Shown in pieces: positions 46,937 through 59,400 of a DNA stretch of 64,000 nucleotides. The position numbers and the translations under genes are program-made. The notes under the pieces are model-generated. The model searched no databases, had not been told where the DNA came from, and saw only the letters and a list, made by a program, of their open reading frames with translations. The DNA is from Diphasiastrum complanatum (taxonomy: Eukaryota > Streptophyta > Lycopodiopsida > Lycopodiales > Lycopodiaceae): NCBI GenBank assembly GCA_029204225.1, contig CM055100.1, positions 6,904,933 to 6,968,932 of the forward strand, given 5' to 3'. Position 1 is the first letter of the stretch. Each line of letters opens with the position of its first letter.

Positions 46937-47784
46937 TGTCGCGAGAGCGCGTGTGTGGGACTGATTCATGTTCATCCTCTTCATCTTCTTTATCGCGAAC
47001 AATTTTCTGTCTTTTAATTTTCTTTTGTGCGAAAGCCCTTACAAAAACCCAAACACTCGACTACGCATCACAGAACACATTCTATTCTAGCAATCATGAC
47101 ACACAACTCAAGACAAGATGTACGAAAATAGAGTGACTGTTTTATCAGTTTTTAATTTAGAGAGAATTCGTCAATGTCTCGCTTGTTGGCAGAATGACAT
47201 TCTACTCTTTTGTTGTGTTCTTCTCGTTGGCAGACTTTCATGCACAGCTATGGTGTTTTTACTTTCTTACTCTATTCGCTACATCCCTCTCTCTATCTCT
47301 TACAGACCTCTGTATTCACATCCTACTTTTTTTATGATCCAGAGAGGATCGTTTATACCTCCACTATGTGAAATTTACAAGATAGCTAAAACGTTGGATA
47401 AAATGACTAGTTAACGCTAATCAACTAGTTAGTTAGTCTTCGTCGTTGCTACTCGTTTCAGTTGGGCGTGAAGCCCGTTGAGCTGCCAGCTGGCAGCGCA
47501 AAAGATTTTTCTTCGTCTGATTTGTAATCTCCCGTTTGCTTTCGTTCTTTTCGTGGTTTTCGTTTCGCGTCCCTTTTGCGGTTTGCGGTCCTGGAGGTGT
47601 GTTTGCGATTTGCGATTGATTCGCAAATCGTTCGTGCTTCGAGTCAAAGACACGTTGACTGTCGCGAATCGTTCTCGTTCATGCTTCGAGTCAAAAACAT
47701 GTTGATTGTCGCGAATTGTTCTCGTTCGACCTTCGTGTCTTGTTCGTGCTGCGACAAAATTGCAAGAGTTCACCATTTCTGACA
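46937..47784 (-). repeat. LTR-A copy 2 (minus, 848 bp)
   Basis: Inverted copy of 3462-4265: starts TGTCAG at 47784 after purine tract AAGGAG and ends GCGACA at 46937, next to the minisatellite core. TATA at about 47357-47351 (minus). Confidence 0.85.
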
Positions 47785-48388
47785 CTCCTTGAACCTTGCA
47801 GCTTTGTTTGTTCAATCCTATTGCCTCTCTTCGTTTGGTAAAGAGTGACTTGTTGAGCGGTTTCGTGAGGAGATCTGCAATTATATTTTCTGATTTTATG
47901 AATTGGACCTAGAGCTCTCCTTTCGAGATCAAATCTCGAATATGATGGTACTTCAGAAGAATATGCTTTGTCTTTGAATGGAAGACATGATCCTGAGACA
48001 GATAGATGGCACTCTGAAAATCCATCATCATCGTGCTTGGCCCCTTTTATGGTATTCCGATTGCCTCCAACATCATTTGTAGCCACACTACCTCATTCGC
48101 CACTTTCGAGGCTGCGACATACTCAGCTTCGCAAGAGGATTGAGCTACCAAGGTTTGCTTTTTGCATATCCAATTGATCGCAGCTCCACATGCTATCATA
48201 CATCCTCCAGTAATGGACTTGCTGTCATCTTTGCAGCTCGCCCAGCTCGCATCACTATAGTGATGCAACTCGAATCCTTTCTCTTCGTTTCTAGCTCTAT
48301 AGGTTAATCCAACATTTTGGGTACCCTTCAAATACTATAGGATTCGTTTGGCCATTTTTCAATGTGCTAGACCAAGATTAGAACAATA
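47785..48388 (-). pseudogene. Copia A3 RNase H relic
   Basis: Minus-strand code YLKGTQNVGLTYRARNEEK, HHYSDASWASCKDD, INWICKKQTLVAQSS and AEYVAASKVANEVVWLQMM matches A1 (2860-3461) closely. It is cut at about 48388 (LGLAH), beyond which the sequence is unrelated. Confidence 0.85.
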
Positions 48389-49319
48389 AATAACAAGCGA
48401 AATGTCTAATAACCCCCATCTCAGCACATACATTCAAAAGTGGGCATCTCTAAATACAATCCAAAGGTACCAATCTATTCAATAGCTCGATACATGACAA
48501 GCCAAACTTCTATCATCTTTACAAAAATTTGCTTTAACAACCTCGAATTAAATTGGTTTGAGACAAGTTCGTGATGGTCATCAAACCATGCAAACATATT
48601 ATAGTAAACTAGGCAACCATGCAACAAAAAGCTTTCGATGTTTATGTGATACCCTATAGCGTGTTGTTGCCCAACAATGATCATTGTCAAAAAGATGTAA
48701 CTTGCTCCATAAGTTACACTACATAAGTAATAGACTTGGCTTTCAAGCCATATGAAATAAATTGAGAACCTAAAGCTTCTAGATGGCAACCATTATTCAA
48801 TAAAGCCTCATCAAAAATCATAAGTTGAGAGCATAGCACCAAGGTCTCCTTTATTAGAACTCAAGCCCAACTTCCTAACCAAGAGAATTTCCACAAATCG
48901 CGCCAAACCATGCAAGTCACAAAAATTTGGTTACTTAAACAGTGAAACTCACTTCACAAAACAATCAATCCAGGTTGTGATCAGAAATGATACCCAATGA
49001 AATCAAAAAACAGCTTCAATTTTTGGAGCACTTGAACCTTGGTGCTGGCTGAAATATATCACGTTACCCAATTTTGGACTACTTACAGTACAATCGAATC
49101 ACATCAATAAAAAAAAACCTTGCATTACACTATTCATCAAAATATAGTGAACGAAATTCAATAACGTTTTCATTGAATAAACTTTAGATTGAATGACAAA
49201 CAAGTAAATAGCATTACGAAGTGTGATGAGGGATGATTCCTATAGAGATAACTCATTACATTTGAAAACAAAATTTTCAGCTCTCCCAAGCATTTGAACT
49301 TGAGTTGGCTGCTTCAGCT
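48389..49319. other. Downstream flank of RPL13A, no gene seen
   Basis: AT-rich sequence between copia A3 and the RPL13A stop codon. It should include the RPL13A 3' UTR. A 104-codon minus frame at 48475-48789 has no recognisable features. Confidence 0.4.
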
Positions 49320-50813
49320 CTAGTAGCTTAGAGGACCAAGTGTGGGTTGCAAATCACGAAGTTTAGCTTGAGCAAGCTTCTCTGCCTTGACTCGTAGCTG
49401 AATAAGATGCTTCTTCCGCTCATAGAAGACTTTTGCCTTTGCTTTGCGTTTTTCTTCCAACTCCTGTCAAAGCACGGAGAGCAAATAGCGACCCCAAACT
49501 CCTTTAGGAAAAAGGCTTTCTCATGCTGAGAGCACATGCACAACAATCATGAACCTCTTTGATTACTCAAATTTCTGCCAAAACTCAATAGAAAAACAAA
49601 GCCCATACCTTTATTGTATCATAGTGATGCCATCCAACTTCTGCAGATAAACGTCCAAGCAGGCAAAACTTGTGGCCAGGTTGGAGCCTCAGAACCCTGC
49701 AAATCATAACAATGTGCACATTGTTCACTGATTTCTGTAGCAAAAGGTTGAAAAATCAAGCCATACTCTGACACAACAAAAAATAATACATATTCTTAAC
49801 AACAGAATGAAATAGAAGAGTATCAATTTTGAAATACTCTGCATCAAGTCTTCCCTGCATTCGAGAAAACAATGTGTGACGACCGCACATCATTCTCTAT
49901 TCATATAGAAAACAAGTACGCTCGTCGTGATCAACCCCACAATGGCCTTGCTTACACACTATGGATCTCTTATGCCCATTCCAACCAGTAGAGGCCGGAA
50001 TGTACTGGTAAAGAATGTGATTAAAATGAATTTTTAAAAAATCTTTGAATTGAAAACACTGCAGGGGGCCCCAATAAACAGCAGAAGGTTCAAGGTTTTG
50101 GGAAGTACACCTAGCTGAAAGAGGGTGAGCAATTGAAGGATGAATCTGCTAGCCAGATTTTCGATTTTGTGGTTTGTGATTCTATCATGTTGCATGATTA
50201 TTCCGTGAGTTTATTCATGTTACATGGTTGCAATTTTGTAAGTTTTTTCCGTAGTTTTTTTGATGTTTTTTTCTACATTGAGCATGGCACGGGTTTTAGG
50301 CATCCATTTTAGGTCATTTTTTAACATTTAGTTCCTTTCACTTGAATTCATCTATAGTTTCCTATTCCTTTTGCTTTCACAAGTTTTGGTTAATTTTGAA
50401 AACCTCAAAACGTAAGCTAGAGTTGGGGTTTTGGGGAAAAACTTTTTAGGGTTTAGGGTCTCAGCTTTGAAGTTTTGATTTTAGGGTTATTTAGTTTGGG
50501 TTTAGGGCTTACTGTTTAGTGTTTATGGTTTAGGGATTTTCGTTTTAGCATTTAAAGTTTGTATTTGGCTTGAGGGCAGGGCAGACTAGCTTCCATAGCA
50601 GTTTGATTGGCATATACTCGATTCGGGTTTGATTGGCATATACTCAAGTTGGGCAGGGCAGACTAGCTTCCATAGCACCAACCATAGTTGTGTCGAACCG
50701 CGGTTCGAATCGGCCCGGTTCGAACCGTTTTTTGGTTCGAACCGAAAAAAAAAAAAAAACTTAATATCTTTTAAAAAAAAATATGGTTCAAACCTTTTGT
50801 TTTGGCATTTTCC

Positions 50814-50885
<72 letters not shown>

Positions 50886-53800
50886 TTCAGGGTTTTTTCG
50901 AGTGTTTCATTGTACATTGTAATGAGTATGGGGTGACATTAATGTTTTGAGTGACGAGTAACAATGATCAATCTTTCTAGTCATGTATGGAAGTTGGTAG
51001 CTACTAGCTAATGTCACAAATGATATCAGATAGATCATAGCTAAAACTACGGGCAACAGATAGATCAAGAACCCTAAATCGCAGATGATAGGTACTGTTA
51101 GGTAACAAGACTCAGGAGTTGCACATTAGGATTCAAATTTCACTATCAATTAATCACGAATTATAATGTACATGTTACCCATTAACACTAAGAAAGCACT
51201 TGTTTTTGGACCAATGTTTCATGGGTCCGTTTCGTACGTCGTTTCGTAACGGGTTTGAAACGGGAGGGTCAGGTTCAAAACAAGAAAAAAACTAGGGTTT
51301 TTTTTTTAAATGTGTTTTTATGGATTTTTTGGGGTTTAGACATGTCATAGAAAGACTAGTACCAAGTAGATACATCCAATTTCATGAGAATGCTTAAAGA
51401 ATGCAATTTCAAGAGGAGAAACTATGTACGGTCACTTTCCTCAAATCAAAAAAATTTGCATTTTTTTAACATGCGTTTCGAACGTAAGAAATGCGTTCAA
51501 ACGTAAGAAACGCATTTCGAATCGAGGCGTTTCAAACGCGTTTCTTTGTTCGAAACGTGTTTTTTGGACAGAACTGAAGGGTAGAAACTACGGGAAGGGA
51601 GGGGGGGGAACCCTAAAACTGATTCGCCGGTTCGAACCTGGAGAAGCTGATTCTTTCCCGATTCACGATTCAAACACGGTTCGGAAAGGCGAATCGAAAG
51701 ATACCATACTAGGGCATCAGTAGTTGGTCAAGACCCCCCATCGAACTTTCAGCCACCAATTGCTTCCACCTTGAGCATTCTTAAGAGGATCACATAGGCA
51801 AGTGTTGCGGCCTTTGCTTCCTAGTGCCAACCATCCACCTCCCAACATATCCAACCCTCCTGACAGACCTTCCACATCCGCTACACCTAAGGTACCTTGG
51901 ACATCATTTGCACCTCACAGACCCAACACATCAACAGCTGCCCCACCTACAGTAGTGCCATCATCTACCAACAATGCCCCACTTTCCTCAAACCCATCGC
52001 CAGCCGATGATGCTTGAGCAGCACCCCCACCCCGTCCTCCACCCCATCCTCCTACACTCAGCCCTTTGCACATTCACCATGCCTCTGAGCACCATCCATC
52101 AATCCTTTTTCGGGGCAACAATGATGCATCTGACAGGGCATTGGCAGACATGTTCTATGAGCTGAATTTGCCATTTGCCATAGCAAACACCCACCTATTT
52201 AGTGTTGCAATTGTTGTTGTAGTTACATGCACCCCTGCTTATAAGCCAGCAACCATTGAGGCTCTGCAAACCACACCTTACAGCAGCCTACAACCGTGTT
52301 GATACCCAATTGTAACAGCTTAGGTTTGGTTGGGAGGTATTTGGTTGCTCCATCATGGCAATGGATGGACCGACATTCGACATAGATGTGCCATCGGATA
52401 CATCAGCAGATTGAGGATCAACAGTTGGATAATTGTTTACTGGCTATTAGATACTGCTCGTATCTATACTTTTCCTCATATCCACGACTGAACAATTTAG
52501 TTGGCTGAACATGGAATAACTCCTAGCAACAAATGTTCCACAGTTGCACTGCATTCAAGAACACATGCTCCGGAACAATCAACCCCATAAATTGTGTTCC
52601 ATTCAAGAACTGACTATTACTTGTTTACAAGGGTTTTTAAAACACTCTGCAAATGGGTTCAGAGCACCAGTCTGATGCAAAATTGGCACGTTCCATGAAT
52701 TTTCATAGAGAAACATTTGGGGTGTAGCAGATCCACAAGTTAGAGCTTAGCCAACTTTCTTATAGTCACAAACAATACCAACTATGGCTGAAATAAAGTC
52801 ACCATTTTAATTATCACCTTGAATAGCTTCTGTGCACACCCTGTTCAGTAAATATATACTGTATCTTATAGATGGAGTTGGGACTCTGCAAAAGCAAGAA
52901 GAAAGATGCATTCAACAATGCAGCACTCACTTTAATGCATCTGGAATAACCATCCTTTTCATTTTATCATATGGTGCTGGGACCCCTTCAAATGCCTTCA
53001 ATCGCTCCAGTGCAGCCGCACCTCGCTTGGTCTTATGAGGAATCATTCTGCAAAACAAACATCGTCAATTTCTAGATTCTCTCCTATGTAACTGTCACGA
53101 TTGATCTGATCAAAAGCAGTCATGGATAGGTAAACATTTACCCTCGAATCGTCCGCCACAGAATGCGTGCAGGAGCACGGAAATGTATTGGCCCCTTACT
53201 AGGCTTAGTATTCATGCGCTTTCGCAAGAAACGCAAATATTTCATTTTCTGCCGGACGAGGCCACCTGACAGGCATATCTCCTCACATCGCACGACCACC
53301 TAAAAACCAGTAAGGGTATTTATCATCGCAAAAAAAGGGCAATGACTAGTTGAAGTAACTATGATGGCCAGCAAAGCAGCACAAAATTCATAAAATGAGA
53401 AGCTCAATGTTGCTTGTGACAACTGAAGAGTTTAACTGCATAAACTGATGTAGCTTTGGGTTTCCACTCAATTCTGAATTAGGCGATTCAGGATCGGATG
53501 AATGCGATTCAATCCGATTCAAAATTATCTGAAATTTTTATGCATTTGATGTATGATTGTAGTAAATTTATAGTGTAATACAAAGTTGCAGTGCACATTC
53601 CGGAATGCGCTCCGGAGAGTGATCCGGGATTTCCCATTAGGGTTTCCCAGAACGCCAAATTTTATTTTTTTTAATTTGGTGCCAAAATGGATATCAAATG
53701 AAAGGTATTTTTGAGAGCAGTTCATTTATCTATTTGCCAGGAGTTTCAAGACCATTGTCGTCCAATTTTGGGCCATTAAGTGATTTTCTATCCTAGTCGA

Positions 53801-55118
53801 ATCTGTATTGTGTGAAATGAAACAAGACAAATATAACGTCTACTGTCTGATGTTGGAATCTGTATTTTCTTCAACAACTGTATGAATTATGTTAGAAACT
53901 TCAGAAGTTATCCGCAATTACGTCGAACAGGTAGCTACCTCTGCCCATTCCTCATCATCATCAATGTGAGAGTCCAAAGACACCTCTCTTTTAAAAGGAC
54001 AAGGAGACCCAACAGTCTCACGGTACCAAATTATGAAACATTACTCATGCAAAGTTAGAACTGATGGAACAATACCTGTGGATCCTCTGAGCTTCAATGC
54101 AGACATTCTTGAACTCTAAGACAACATCTATTTCCAAAACGATAACCCCTTTATAATAAAAGCTGCTATAAATGTTTCCATCTATTTCAACCATCACTTG
54201 CATTGAACCATGATGCATTTACCTCTGCTTTGGGAAAATCACCTAGTAAGAAGGATGATGGCTCTTGTCAAACCTAAGCAGCTTCCAGTTCCTGCACTTG
54301 TTGCTACACTCTGTGTACATGTATGCATAACTTTTGAAGTCTTTCAAAGAAGTAGCAGCTTGAATTGTCAAGCCATTCACGAAATCTACATCTACATTTT
54401 GAAAGTCCAGGTCTCAAGTTCTATTCATTTGAGAATAAAATCGTTGTGAACTTTACGTGAGAGAGAGCTCCCAACATGCATCATTGTTCGGCACAAAGTA
54501 GTCAAATTGCAAGTATGTGCAGATGTGCAACGTTTATGGGATCCCGGACCGCGTTTCTGGTCCCCGATCGCTATTGCAGCGGATCACGATCCACTGCAAC
54601 TCAGGCACTGTAATATGTCTAATTATCTGCCTTAAACAATGGTTCAAAATTTCATCTTCGTAAAAAACTGTTGAGAACCACCACCCTCTCATTCTTTCAG
54701 AATTGACTTGGACAAATCAGTTCGAAGAGATCGTGGTTCAGTCCTGATTGAATAACGACTCCGTGAAACTACGGTAAAGACAGTAAACAGATAACCTACC
54801 AAATAGAATCCATCAGTCGATGAAGAGGTATTTAAAAAATTAAAACAAACCAAATGTTAGAACAAAAAAGCATGTGATATAAAATGAATGAACCTGGCTG
54901 AAAATCAGAGCAATATTACAACCAGAAAAATGTACATCCAGCCATTTTCAGTTGATTAATGAACAAACGCTAAATAACGAATGCGATGAAAGACGAGGGA
55001 CAACCACACGCTGGCCATTGAGAAGCTCCTTGGCCAGAATAGAGGCCAAGCGGCCAAGCATGTGGAGGCGGGCATCCACCACCACCACCTTTGCGCACAC
55101 TCCAGATCCAGAAACCAT
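49320..55118 (-). CDS. RPL13A: 60S ribosomal protein L13a (uL13), five coding exons, 206 aa
   Basis: Structural protein of the cytosolic large ribosomal subunit. Exons on the minus strand: 55118-55005, 53299-53142, 53047-52931, 49696-49609, 49463-49320 (114, 158, 117, 88 and 144 nt, together 207 codons with stop TAG). Key segments in order: [129 protein letters not shown], then a basic helical tail. Length equals the usual plant protein. Acceptors are TTTTTAG, TTTGCAG, TTTGCAG and TTGACAG. Donor 1 is ambiguous: GTTGTC gives the family's four Val; GTGGTT three bases earlier would give 205 aa. The start ATG has purine-rich 5' sequence. All exons are open; it looks functional. Confidence 0.96.
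50815..50883. repeat. (AG)n microsatellite, 69 bp
   Basis: Uninterrupted AG repeat within RPL13A intron 3. Confidence 0.95.
51802..52480 (+). pseudogene. hAT-type (DUF659-like) transposase relic in RPL13A intron 3
   Basis: Antisense to RPL13A. A Pro/Ser/Thr-rich stretch (51802-52017) is followed in another frame by [21 protein letters not shown] and [12 protein letters not shown] (52066-52302), which follow the N-terminal pattern of plant hAT-like DUF659 proteins. At 52343-52374 the code GCSIMA, a one-base deletion, then GWTDIRH gives the family's hallmark GCSIMxDGWTD. There is no zinc BED finger, catalytic core or hATC dimerisation domain, and no terminal repeats are identified. It is dead. 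The family assignment rests on motif memory. Confidence 0.6.
53300..55004 (-). other. RPL13A intron 1 (1705 bp)
   Basis: Non-coding. It contains one copy (53560-53825) of a repeat also found upstream of the gene. No other gene or RNA motif seen. Confidence 0.7.
53560..53825. repeat. Dispersed repeat R1, copy 1
   Basis: Shares TTCCCATTAGGGTTT, TTTGCCAG, GTCCAATTTTGGGCCA and nearby blocks in the same order with 55840-56075. It lies inside RPL13A intron 1. Confidence 0.75.
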
Positions 55119-55700
55119 TGCCTCCTCCCTACCTTCTGCTGCTGCTGCTACCGCTATCTCCTTCCTCGCCTTGCCTTGCTGCTCTTCTTGCCTGCCTTTT
55201 TGGCTATGGCGCCACCATCGCCAAACCCTCTCTCTCTCACTCTCTCTCTCCTCAAAACTCTAAAAAGTAAAATTGGTTTCACACAGATGCATTTATTGAA
55301 TACTTCTCCATTTCATGGTGCCTTAAAATGGACCAAAGGGGGCCAACCCCCTTTCTTAGACTTCACCTCACTTGACAAATGCAAGAGTGGCACTTGAAGA
55401 TCTAGAGAGCATTCAAGTTCATGCATTTCATGAATATATGGACAAACAAAGCAGTCAAGCAAGCACATCATATTCACATTACCAATGAGAGAAGCTTCAA
55501 CAATGTCAGTGGCAGCTGTGCCTATTTATGGGGATCAAAATCAACAAGCATTAATGCACATGAGCACGATTTTACTAGAAGCAAAGCACTTAGCTTCTCG
55601 AAGATGCATGCCTTTTCATTACAGGAGGACAAGATTAAAATAGCTTTGACCAATAAATATATAGCCTACTTTGGGTAGATCCACCAATACTTGACCAACA
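55119..55700 (-). promoter_or_regulatory. RPL13A 5' UTR/promoter region
   Basis: Minus-strand sequence just before the ATG is purine-rich with GCAGCAGCAGCAG and a GAGAGAGAGTGAGAGAGAGAG tract (about 55223-55250), a common setting for plant ribosomal-protein leaders. I could not find a clear TATA box, and the usual AAACCCTA telo-box is not seen near the ATG. Plus-strand frames here (54952-55397) are shadows. Confidence 0.4.
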
Positions 55701-55839
55701 TAGAAACTTTGAATTTATTTGCTTTCATTAAGAGCTAATGTAATGTAGGTCATCTCTTGGAACTTAATCCCCTTATTGATCATTGCTTTACATCAAGTAG
55801 CAAGAAATAAATTGTTGTGTATCTCTGTATATAATAGAA

Positions 55840-56075
55840 AAGTAGTACCATAGATGCAACCCACATTCCATAATGTCATCCATGAGTTCCCATTAGGGTT
55901 TTCCAAAATGGAAAAAAAAAAAGGGGTGCCAATATGGGTATCAGATTAAATGTGTTTTAAGAGCAATTCACTTACCTAGTTTGCCAGAAGTTTTAAGAGA
56001 AATACAGTCCAATTTTGGGCCACTAAGTAGTTCTTTATCAAACATCTATATTTTTGTGTTATGTCAAATGAAATT
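55840..56075. repeat. Dispersed repeat R1, copy 2
   Basis: Same orientation as copy 1 at 53560-53825, so the two copies bracket RPL13A exon 1 at about 2.3 kb spacing. Confidence 0.75.
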
Positions 56076-56437
56076 ACATAGAACCATATTGAATGACAGC
56101 AAATTGACAACAATTATGAAGCATAAGCACCCATCTCAAAACTTGTGACAAAAACATGAATCTAATCAACCTACTAAAAAAAAAAAATAGCCATTAGTCT
56201 TTTTTTCAAAACCAATTTCTTTTATTCAATCTAGGTCACTGAAGTTTCGAAAGCACATTCTGGAACTTGCAACAATGAGTAATACTTATGAAACTTTTTG
56301 CAAAGTAGAAAAAATACATTGCATTTTAGATTGTTAAACATTATCATATAAAAGGTTTTTTTTTGTTTTTTCATTCCTTGGTGTAGCATTATGAAGATCT
56401 TTGTTCATTCTCTTTGGAACTGTTTTTTAAACAAATA

Positions 56438-59400
56438 CTAAGACACGGTGAATTTTAAGGAGAAACTTTTGCTCTCACCTAGAGTAGCAAAATATAAGCT
56501 TGTTGGGACTATTTCCACAGAAATTCCATCTGGTGCTTGTACAGTCACTATGTAAGTGCTCCCCTTTGATCCCACATGTGTCACTGTCCTTGCCACGGTT
56601 CTAACTTTTCTTAGGTTGGTTATGGCAACTGAAGGATAGTTGAGATTGCTGATTGAGGGGACTTTTGTGCCACATGTGAAATTAAGACCAGTTATGAGAT
56701 TGATGGCTGAATTGTTATATCCAGCTTTGCACAAAAAGAGGACATAGTCATTAGGTTGGATATCATAAATAAGTCCTGGATCTGCTGCAGCATTGGGATT
56801 GATGTGCCCGGATCCGAACTCAAATGGATTCGCTTCATTCTCAAATGTAGTAGTAATGGGTTGATTCAAGTTGTTGACTATCGTAGCTGCAAACAAAGAT
56901 AGAGCATCCTCATCAAAGAAACTACTTAGTACCAAAAGTCATATTCGTATCTTTTTTTTTTTAAACAACTCACTTAATTGCTTTATAGGATAGACAATGA
57001 TGCCATTGGTGATAATTATCTATCTTCTATGTATGGTGGGTACCATTGGATGCTCACCAGTGGTCATGATGGCTGACTTGATGGCAGCAGGACTCCATGT
57101 AGGATAAATGCCTTTAAGAAGTGCTACTACACCAGCCGCATGTGGGCATGCCATCGATGTACCTTCTATAATATTAAAAGCTACTCGTCGATTATCAAAA
57201 GGCAAGCCTGTTGGTGAGCTTACCCCAGACCATGCTGCTAAAATGTTTACACCAGGTGCTGTAATATTTGGCTGCAAATTATAATTGATCAATCAGAGCC
57301 ATAACTAAAGCAATTAAATCATTTAATTGTCTTATGTGAATACAAATTCAAGGGTGGGATCTAAGTACTTGTTGCTAAGCAATATGCTTGTTTTTCTATT
57401 TCTAGTTTTCTCTCAGAATTTGATACTAGATATTACATTTTTATACTTGAAACATGTCATGGTATATGCTTCTTTATATTGAAACCAAACTAGCTAGCAC
57501 CACTTTAAAATGAGAGAAAAAATACCACTTTCGTATGCCTTTTACATTATCTTCAGGATATTTGGAGTGAGAGAATTTGGACCTCTTGAAGAAAATCCAG
57601 TAACAACTGGTGTTGGCTTGATACCCAGTAGAGTACTCGTAGGCATGATCTTTGCTTTAGAATTTCTATTCCCAAATGAGTCAAGAAAATAGAACAAGTT
57701 GTGAAATCGACAAAGGAATCTATACAAAATGTGGCATACTATATGAAAATTTAATTTCTTACCCATTTAGGCGTATGTACTTTTGAGCTCTAATTGCATC
57801 AGCTGCATTGATATATGCTCCAGGTAAAATAGAGCCATCCAAGTCTATGGCTTCCCTGTTTGTAGGTAAATTTCCTATGATACATGCAATCCCTCCTACA
57901 TTTGCCACTTCTTGAATCTCGTCTGACACGAAGTATTCCTCTGCTCTCATACAGAGCACTATTTTTCCTTGTACTTTCTTTGGGTCCAAGGAGTTTGCTA
58001 CGCACAAACTATACAATATCCATCAAAATACAATCGAATGAATTCAGATCATGTTTCTCAAATATATATCAAAACTGCAAAGGTACAAACGAATCTATCC
58101 AAACAAAAAAGCTGAAATAGACTGATGCAAGGCCAAACTTTTGGACTTCCATGTAATTCCTTCAACATTAATGCTCTACCTTGAAAAAGCTAAAAAGACA
58201 TCTTGGAACAAGACTCAATAGATTTGATGTAAGAAATAGGAAAATTACCTTGAAGTTGTACTATTGTCAATGGCAGCATCTCCCGCAAAAATTAATGGAA
58301 AGAATTTATCTGCAAGTTTATATGGCGAAAGGCTTTGCCCCTGCATAAATCAATAGACTTATTACATGGCTGGATGTAGTCATTATATTCCACAATGCGC
58401 AATTTGAGTGGCATAATAAATGATATCAATTATTATGATAAGCTAACCTTGAGAATTATGCCATTTCCAAGGATGACTGGAGAAGAAAATTCAAGGTCAA
58501 TGCTGCTGGCTGCCACAGTCAGGATCCAAGGTGAAAGATTGGATATTGTCGCTAGTGTAGGACCATCGTTTCCTGCTGCGCAGATCAGAGAGATGCCATG
58601 GGCAATGGCATGGAATGCACCAATGCCTATGGAGTCTTCTAAAAAATGTGGCTGGGGGTTGCCGTGTGCAAGAGAAATGGAAAATAAATTCACACTTCGT
58701 GTATGGCATCATCCATAGCTGCAAGGATGTCTGCTTCACTATAAGTGCCATCCAACCAACAGACCTTGTACATGGCAATCCTTCCATAGGGTACTTCGCC
58801 TTTGGCTACGCCATCGGCTAACCCATACATACTGGCATTTGCCACAAAATTACTTGCTACCGTGGAGGAGGTGTGCGAACCATGCCCAGCTGCATCTCTA
58901 GCAGATAAGATGTCTCCTGAAGCTGGCATTTATGGGACCATGTTCCTACTCATATCCTTTTAGGTAGTATCTCGCTCCTATGAGCTTCCTACAACATACA
59001 TATTCTTTAATTATTTTGGCAGGAGAAGCCATCACTCTTGCAAGACAATCTACTACCATTACTTTAATCAAAGTTGCTATACTTCATGTTGTATGCAACA
59101 TGAAAAGCTATCACTAGTTAATCTTCCATCACTAGATTGAGCAACAAGGATACATATGTAAGCTTGTGTAGTCTTGATGAGATGAAGGTTAAGTTGTGTA
59201 GTGTTAAATAGTTGATATGGATGAGTACACAAAATTTTTCCAATATGCATCTTGGTTTCCAAAGGGGGCTTGAATCTAGAACTACTAAGCTAACCAATTA
59301 AACCAATTTCTTTGCATGAAATTTTTTCAATATGGCACTAGCAAACAGTGAATGGATATTGTTGTTGATCAAATGGATCACCTGTTACATTGGGAAGTAT

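Larger units (their letters stand above)
49697..52930 (-). other. RPL13A intron 3 (3234 bp), repeat-rich
   Basis: Unusually long for this gene; the neighbouring introns are 94 and 145 bp. It contains a degenerate TTTAGGG-like stretch (50430-50560), a 30-bp direct repeat (GGGCAGGGCAGACTAGCTTC at about 50575 and 50655), a GGTTCGAACC palindrome cluster (50690-50760), an (AG)n array, a GAAACG-rich part (51225-51565) and a hAT relic. Confidence 0.8.

Noticed and set aside
50430-50560. Interstitial telomere repeat
   Set aside because: TTTAGGG-like words are scattered and degenerate; no tandem run of the exact heptamer.
51802-52017. Independent proline-rich gene
   Set aside because: It lies in an RPL13A intron, short, and directly precedes hAT-like code; it is more likely the low-complexity N-terminal part of that relic.
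53048-53141. snoRNA in RPL13A intron, as in mammals
   Set aside because: I looked for C (RTGATGA) and D (CTGA) boxes in introns 2 and 4 and found no proper pair.
54952-55397. Plus-strand ORFs over RPL13A exon 1
   Set aside because: They are antisense shadows of the exon and its purine-rich leader.
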